This document shows positions 7,253-8,769 of a stretch of DNA of 8,769 bases, piece after piece (positions within the stretch are counted from its first letter, which is position 1; each line of letters starts with the position of its first letter). This DNA is from an uncultured Clostridia bacterium (GTDB taxonomy: Bacteria > Bacillota > Clostridia > Christensenellales > UBA1242). A program made the position numbers and the translations under genes. The notes beneath the pieces are model-generated. The model was not told where the DNA came from. It saw nothing but the letters and a program-made list of their open reading frames with translations, and did no database searches. The stretch spans positions 1 to 8,769 of the forward strand of contig CALDPW010000110.1 of the NCBI GenBank assembly GCA_937911885.1. Reading direction: 5' to 3'.

Positions 7253-7947
7253 TGAGTTGGTTGTTTCCAAGTGGATTAAAGTGTTTGATATGCTCAAACG
7301 AGATAGTTTCTGACAAAAAGATTAACTTGTGTAACAAATGCTTGGCACATTTACCAAAAGTGGAATCCAGCCATTGTTTAAAATGTGGAGAGCCTGTAAC
7401 CATTGATAGTAAGTATTGTGTGCATTGCAAAAAAGAAATGCCTGCGTTTGTTAAATGCGTTTCGCCCTTTTTGTTTGAAGGTGATGTTATAAAACTTGTG
7501 CACGGGTTAAAATATAGTAACAAACAATATTATGCAAAAACTATGAGTGCACTTTTGTTAAGTTGTGTGTTGGAACAAAACATTAATTTTGATATTGTTA
7601 TTCCTGTTCCATTAAGTCAAACCCGTTTGCGTGAAAGAGGGTTTAATCAATCACAAGCCTTGTGTTCAGAATTTGCTCGTTGTGGATTTGCTGTTTGTGA
7701 TAGCGCCGTGGTTCGCAGCAAAAACACATCCACTCAAACCAATCTAACAAAAGCTGAACGAAAATTAAATGTTGAAAACGCTTTTAGCGTTGTTGATAAA
7801 AATGTGTTAAAAAATAAAACAGTGTTAGTGGTTGATGATGTTTACACAACAGGTGCAACATTAAATTCAATTACGCAAACCTTGTTAAAAGCAGGAGCAA
7901 AACAAGTGTATGGTGCAACATTTGCACACACAGTTATAAAAAATTAA
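7252..7947 (+). CDS. comFC: ComF-family phosphoribosyltransferase-like protein
   Basis: The 231-residue protein has a double zinc-knuckle N-terminus: C11/C14/C27/C30 and C42/C45/C56/C59. The ComF signatures LKYSNK (86-91) and PVPLSQTRLRERGFNQSQ (118-135) follow, then the PRPP-binding loop VLVVDDVYTTGAT (191-203) of type I phosphoribosyltransferases. ComFC is needed for uptake of transforming DNA in competent bacteria and is cytoplasmic; homologues also occur in non-competent species, so competence is not shown here. The start ATG overlaps the recD2 stop, and GGAG (7241-7244, seven bases upstream) lies inside recD2, giving tight translational coupling. Pairing with a helicase gene recalls ComFA-ComFC, but the upstream gene is clearly RecD2, not ComFA. 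A terminator follows directly after the stop. Confidence 0.92.
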   Translation: MSWLFPSGLKCLICSNEIVSDKKINLCNKCLAHLPKVESSHCLKCGEPVTIDSKYCVHCKKEMPAFVKCVSPFLFEGDVIKLVHGLKYSNKQYYAKTMSALLLSCVLEQNINFDIVIPVPLSQTRLRERGFNQSQALCSEFARCGFAVCDSAVVRSKNTSTQTNLTKAERKLNVENAFSVVDKNVLKNKTVLVVDDVYTTGATLNSITQTLLKAGAKQVYGATFAHTVIKN

Positions 7948-7978
7948 AAAGTGCCAAGCAATTGGTGCTTTTATTTTT
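7947..7978 (+). terminator. Rho-independent terminator of the recD2-comFC operon
   Basis: An 11-bp stem AAAAGTGCCAA / TTGGTGCTTTT, with two G-U pairs in RNA, is closed by a GCAA (GNRA-type) tetraloop and followed by TTTTATTTTT. It begins at the comFC stop codon (7945-7947). The 144-base gap to secA holds only this terminator, palindromes and the secA promoter. Confidence 0.85.
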
Positions 7979-7993
7979 AAATTTTTTGTAGAA

Positions 7994-8043
7994 TAAATAA
8001 CAGTTATTTAATAAATATTATTTATATTGTGTTGGAATAACTG
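7994..8043. repeat. Tandem palindromes and repeated AATAAC half-sites upstream of secA
   Basis: A perfect palindrome TAAATAACAGTTATTTA (7994-8010, arms of eight bases) is followed by ATAAAT-att-ATTTAT (8011-8025). The half-site AATAAC occurs at 7996-8001, inverted at 8003-8008, and again at 8036-8041 where it overlaps the secA -35. This layout would suit a repressor operator, but AT richness makes chance plausible. Confidence 0.3.
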
Positions 8044-8060
8044 GTGTTTTGTAGTAAAAT
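8032..8060 (+). promoter_or_regulatory. secA: Sigma-A-type promoter of secA
   Basis: TTGGAA (8032-8037), a 17-base spacer and TAAAAT (8055-8060) give a good promoter with a start near 8067. A leader of about 25 bases then carries AAGGTGA (8082-8088), a good Shine-Dalgarno site just before the ATG. Confidence 0.6.
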
Positions 8061-8091
8061 ATTATCGCGAATATATTTTTTAAGGTGAATT

Positions 8092-8769
8092 ATGGGATTT
8101 AGTTTATTTAAAAGTGATAACGACCGAAATGTTAAAAAATTAGAAAAAATTGCTGCTCTAATTGAGGGCAAATCGGATTATTATAAAGCACTTACCGATG
8201 AGGAGTTAAAAGCAACAACTCAAAAACTTAAACAACGTTTGCAAAATGGCGAAAAGTTAATTGATATTTTGCCAGATGCTTATGCGCTTGTTAGAGAAGC
8301 AAGTGATAGAGTTTTGGGTATGCGCCATTTCCATGTGCAATTGCTTGGTGGTATTGCATTGTTTCAAGGCCGTATTGCCGAAATGAGAACTGGTGAAGGT
8401 AAAACCCTTATGGCTACCCTCCCCGCTTATCTTAACGCTTTGACAGGCAAGGGCGTACATATCGTCACCGTAAACGATTATCTTGCAAAGCGCGACAGCG
8501 AATGGATGGGCAACGTTTACAAATATCTGGGTCTTTCGGTCGGCCTTGTTCTTCAGGGGCTCGATTCCAAGGCGCGTCAGGAAGCTTATAACGCCGACAT
8601 CACCTACGGCACAAATAACGAATTCGGCTTCGACTACCTCCGCGATAATATGGTCGTTTACAAAAAGCAGATCGTTCAGCGCGGACATCAATTTGCCATC
8701 GTCGACGAGGTAGACTCTATCCTTATCGACGAAGCAAGAACACCCCTTATCATATCGGGAGCAGGAACG
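8092..8769 (+). CDS. secA: SecA preprotein translocase ATPase, N-terminal 226 residues (3' partial)
   Basis: SecA is the ATPase that drives unfolded preproteins through the SecYEG channel. Visible here are the N-terminal helices, the family stretch GMRHFHVQLLGG (about 76-87), Walker A MRTGEGKT (98-105), VTVNDYLAKRDSEWMG (126-141), YGTNNEFGFDYLRDN and Walker B DEVDSILIDEARTP (205-218). The frame is open to the last base; full SecA is normally about 800-900 residues, so roughly three quarters lie outside. The start is backed by AAGGTGA and the usual short N-terminus. Codon use changes sharply inside the gene: up to about 8400 it is AT-rich like the neighbours, while afterwards GTC, ATC, CTC, GGC, CGC and AAG dominate. 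By hand count 47 of bases 8101-8250 are G/C, against 77 of 8411-8560. The reading frame is intact across the change. I infer a chimeric or recombinant gene, so the second half may not belong to the same genome. Confidence 0.93.
   Translation, partial: MGFSLFKSDNDRNVKKLEKIAALIEGKSDYYKALTDEELKATTQKLKQRLQNGEKLIDILPDAYALVREASDRVLGMRHFHVQLLGGIALFQGRIAEMRTGEGKTLMATLPAYLNALTGKGVHIVTVNDYLAKRDSEWMGNVYKYLGLSVGLVLQGLDSKARQEAYNADITYGTNNEFGFDYLRDNMVVYKKQIVQRGHQFAIVDEVDSILIDEARTPLIISGAGT
8380..8415. other. secA: Composition junction inside secA
   Basis: Base composition rises from about 31% to about 51% G+C around the codons for Walker A (MRTGEGKT). This is one of the most conserved stretches of secA, where related genomes can share sequence. 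The switch stays in frame, with no missing or extra residues. Confidence 0.65.

Noticed and set aside
7230..7523. 97-codon minus-strand open frame at the recD2-comFC boundary
   Set aside because: It is antisense to both conserved coding ends and to their ribosome binding site, and its own translation has no family features.
935..7947. Recoded genetic code (TGA as Trp) suggested by low GC and all-TAA stops
   Set aside because: Proteins are full length under the standard code, conserved tryptophans are TGG, and no in-frame TGA has to be read through.
8257..8691. 144-codon minus-strand open frame and a 76-codon plus-strand frame opposite secA
   Set aside because: Both overlap the conserved SecA frame, cross the composition junction and show no domain-like sequence.
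1..8769. CRISPR array, insertion sequence, tRNA or rRNA gene, toxin-antitoxin pair
   Set aside because: No spaced direct repeats, transposase motifs, tRNA-like cloverleaf or small paired genes are visible; nearly all DNA is accounted for by the listed genes.

Overview
The window is mostly a low-GC, gene-dense stretch from a Bacillota-type bacterium, probably an uncultured Clostridia lineage. The evidence is the AT-rich codon use, short Shine-Dalgarno-led intergenic gaps, and the run recD2 - ComF-family gene - secA, which resembles Firmicute chromosomes. All six complete genes end in TAA. Tryptophan is encoded by TGG and no reading frame needs TGA read-through, so the standard bacterial code fits.

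Layout. Positions 1 to about 80 have a different, higher-GC composition and hold, on the minus strand, the C-terminal end of a small membrane protein (GlsB/YeaQ-like). From about 75-90 the AT-rich sequence begins with an odd GNAT acetyltransferase (73-834) whose true start is probably lost at that junction. A terminator (833-861) and a promoter region follow, then an overlapping pair of FAD-dependent oxidoreductase genes (935-2107, HI0933/BaiN/YtfP-like; 2100-3671, COG2509-like). This pair ends convergently against a family 4 glycosyltransferase on the minus strand (4871-3699), and the two sides share one bidirectional terminator. A 164-base divergent promoter region (4872-5035) precedes recD2 (5036-7252), which overlaps the ComF-family gene (7252-7947) by one base. 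A terminator and a palindrome-rich promoter region lead into secA (8092 to the window end, N-terminal 226 residues only).

Functions. The genes are mostly housekeeping: two flavoproteins with poorly known substrates, a membrane-lipid or surface-glycan glycosyltransferase, a DNA-repair helicase coupled to a competence-type phosphoribosyltransferase, and the Sec translocase motor. I see no mobile element, CRISPR array, phage gene, toxin-antitoxin pair or RNA gene, and no clearly new multi-gene system.

The most notable signal is structural. secA starts in AT-rich codons and switches within its Walker A region (about 8380-8415) to GC-richer codons, staying perfectly in frame. The first 80 bases share that GC-richer style. 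A metagenomic assembly chimera is the simplest explanation, and recombination between related secA genes is the alternative. A second point of interest is recD2, which lacks a Shine-Dalgarno site and has a promoter placed so that transcription would begin at or next to its ATG.
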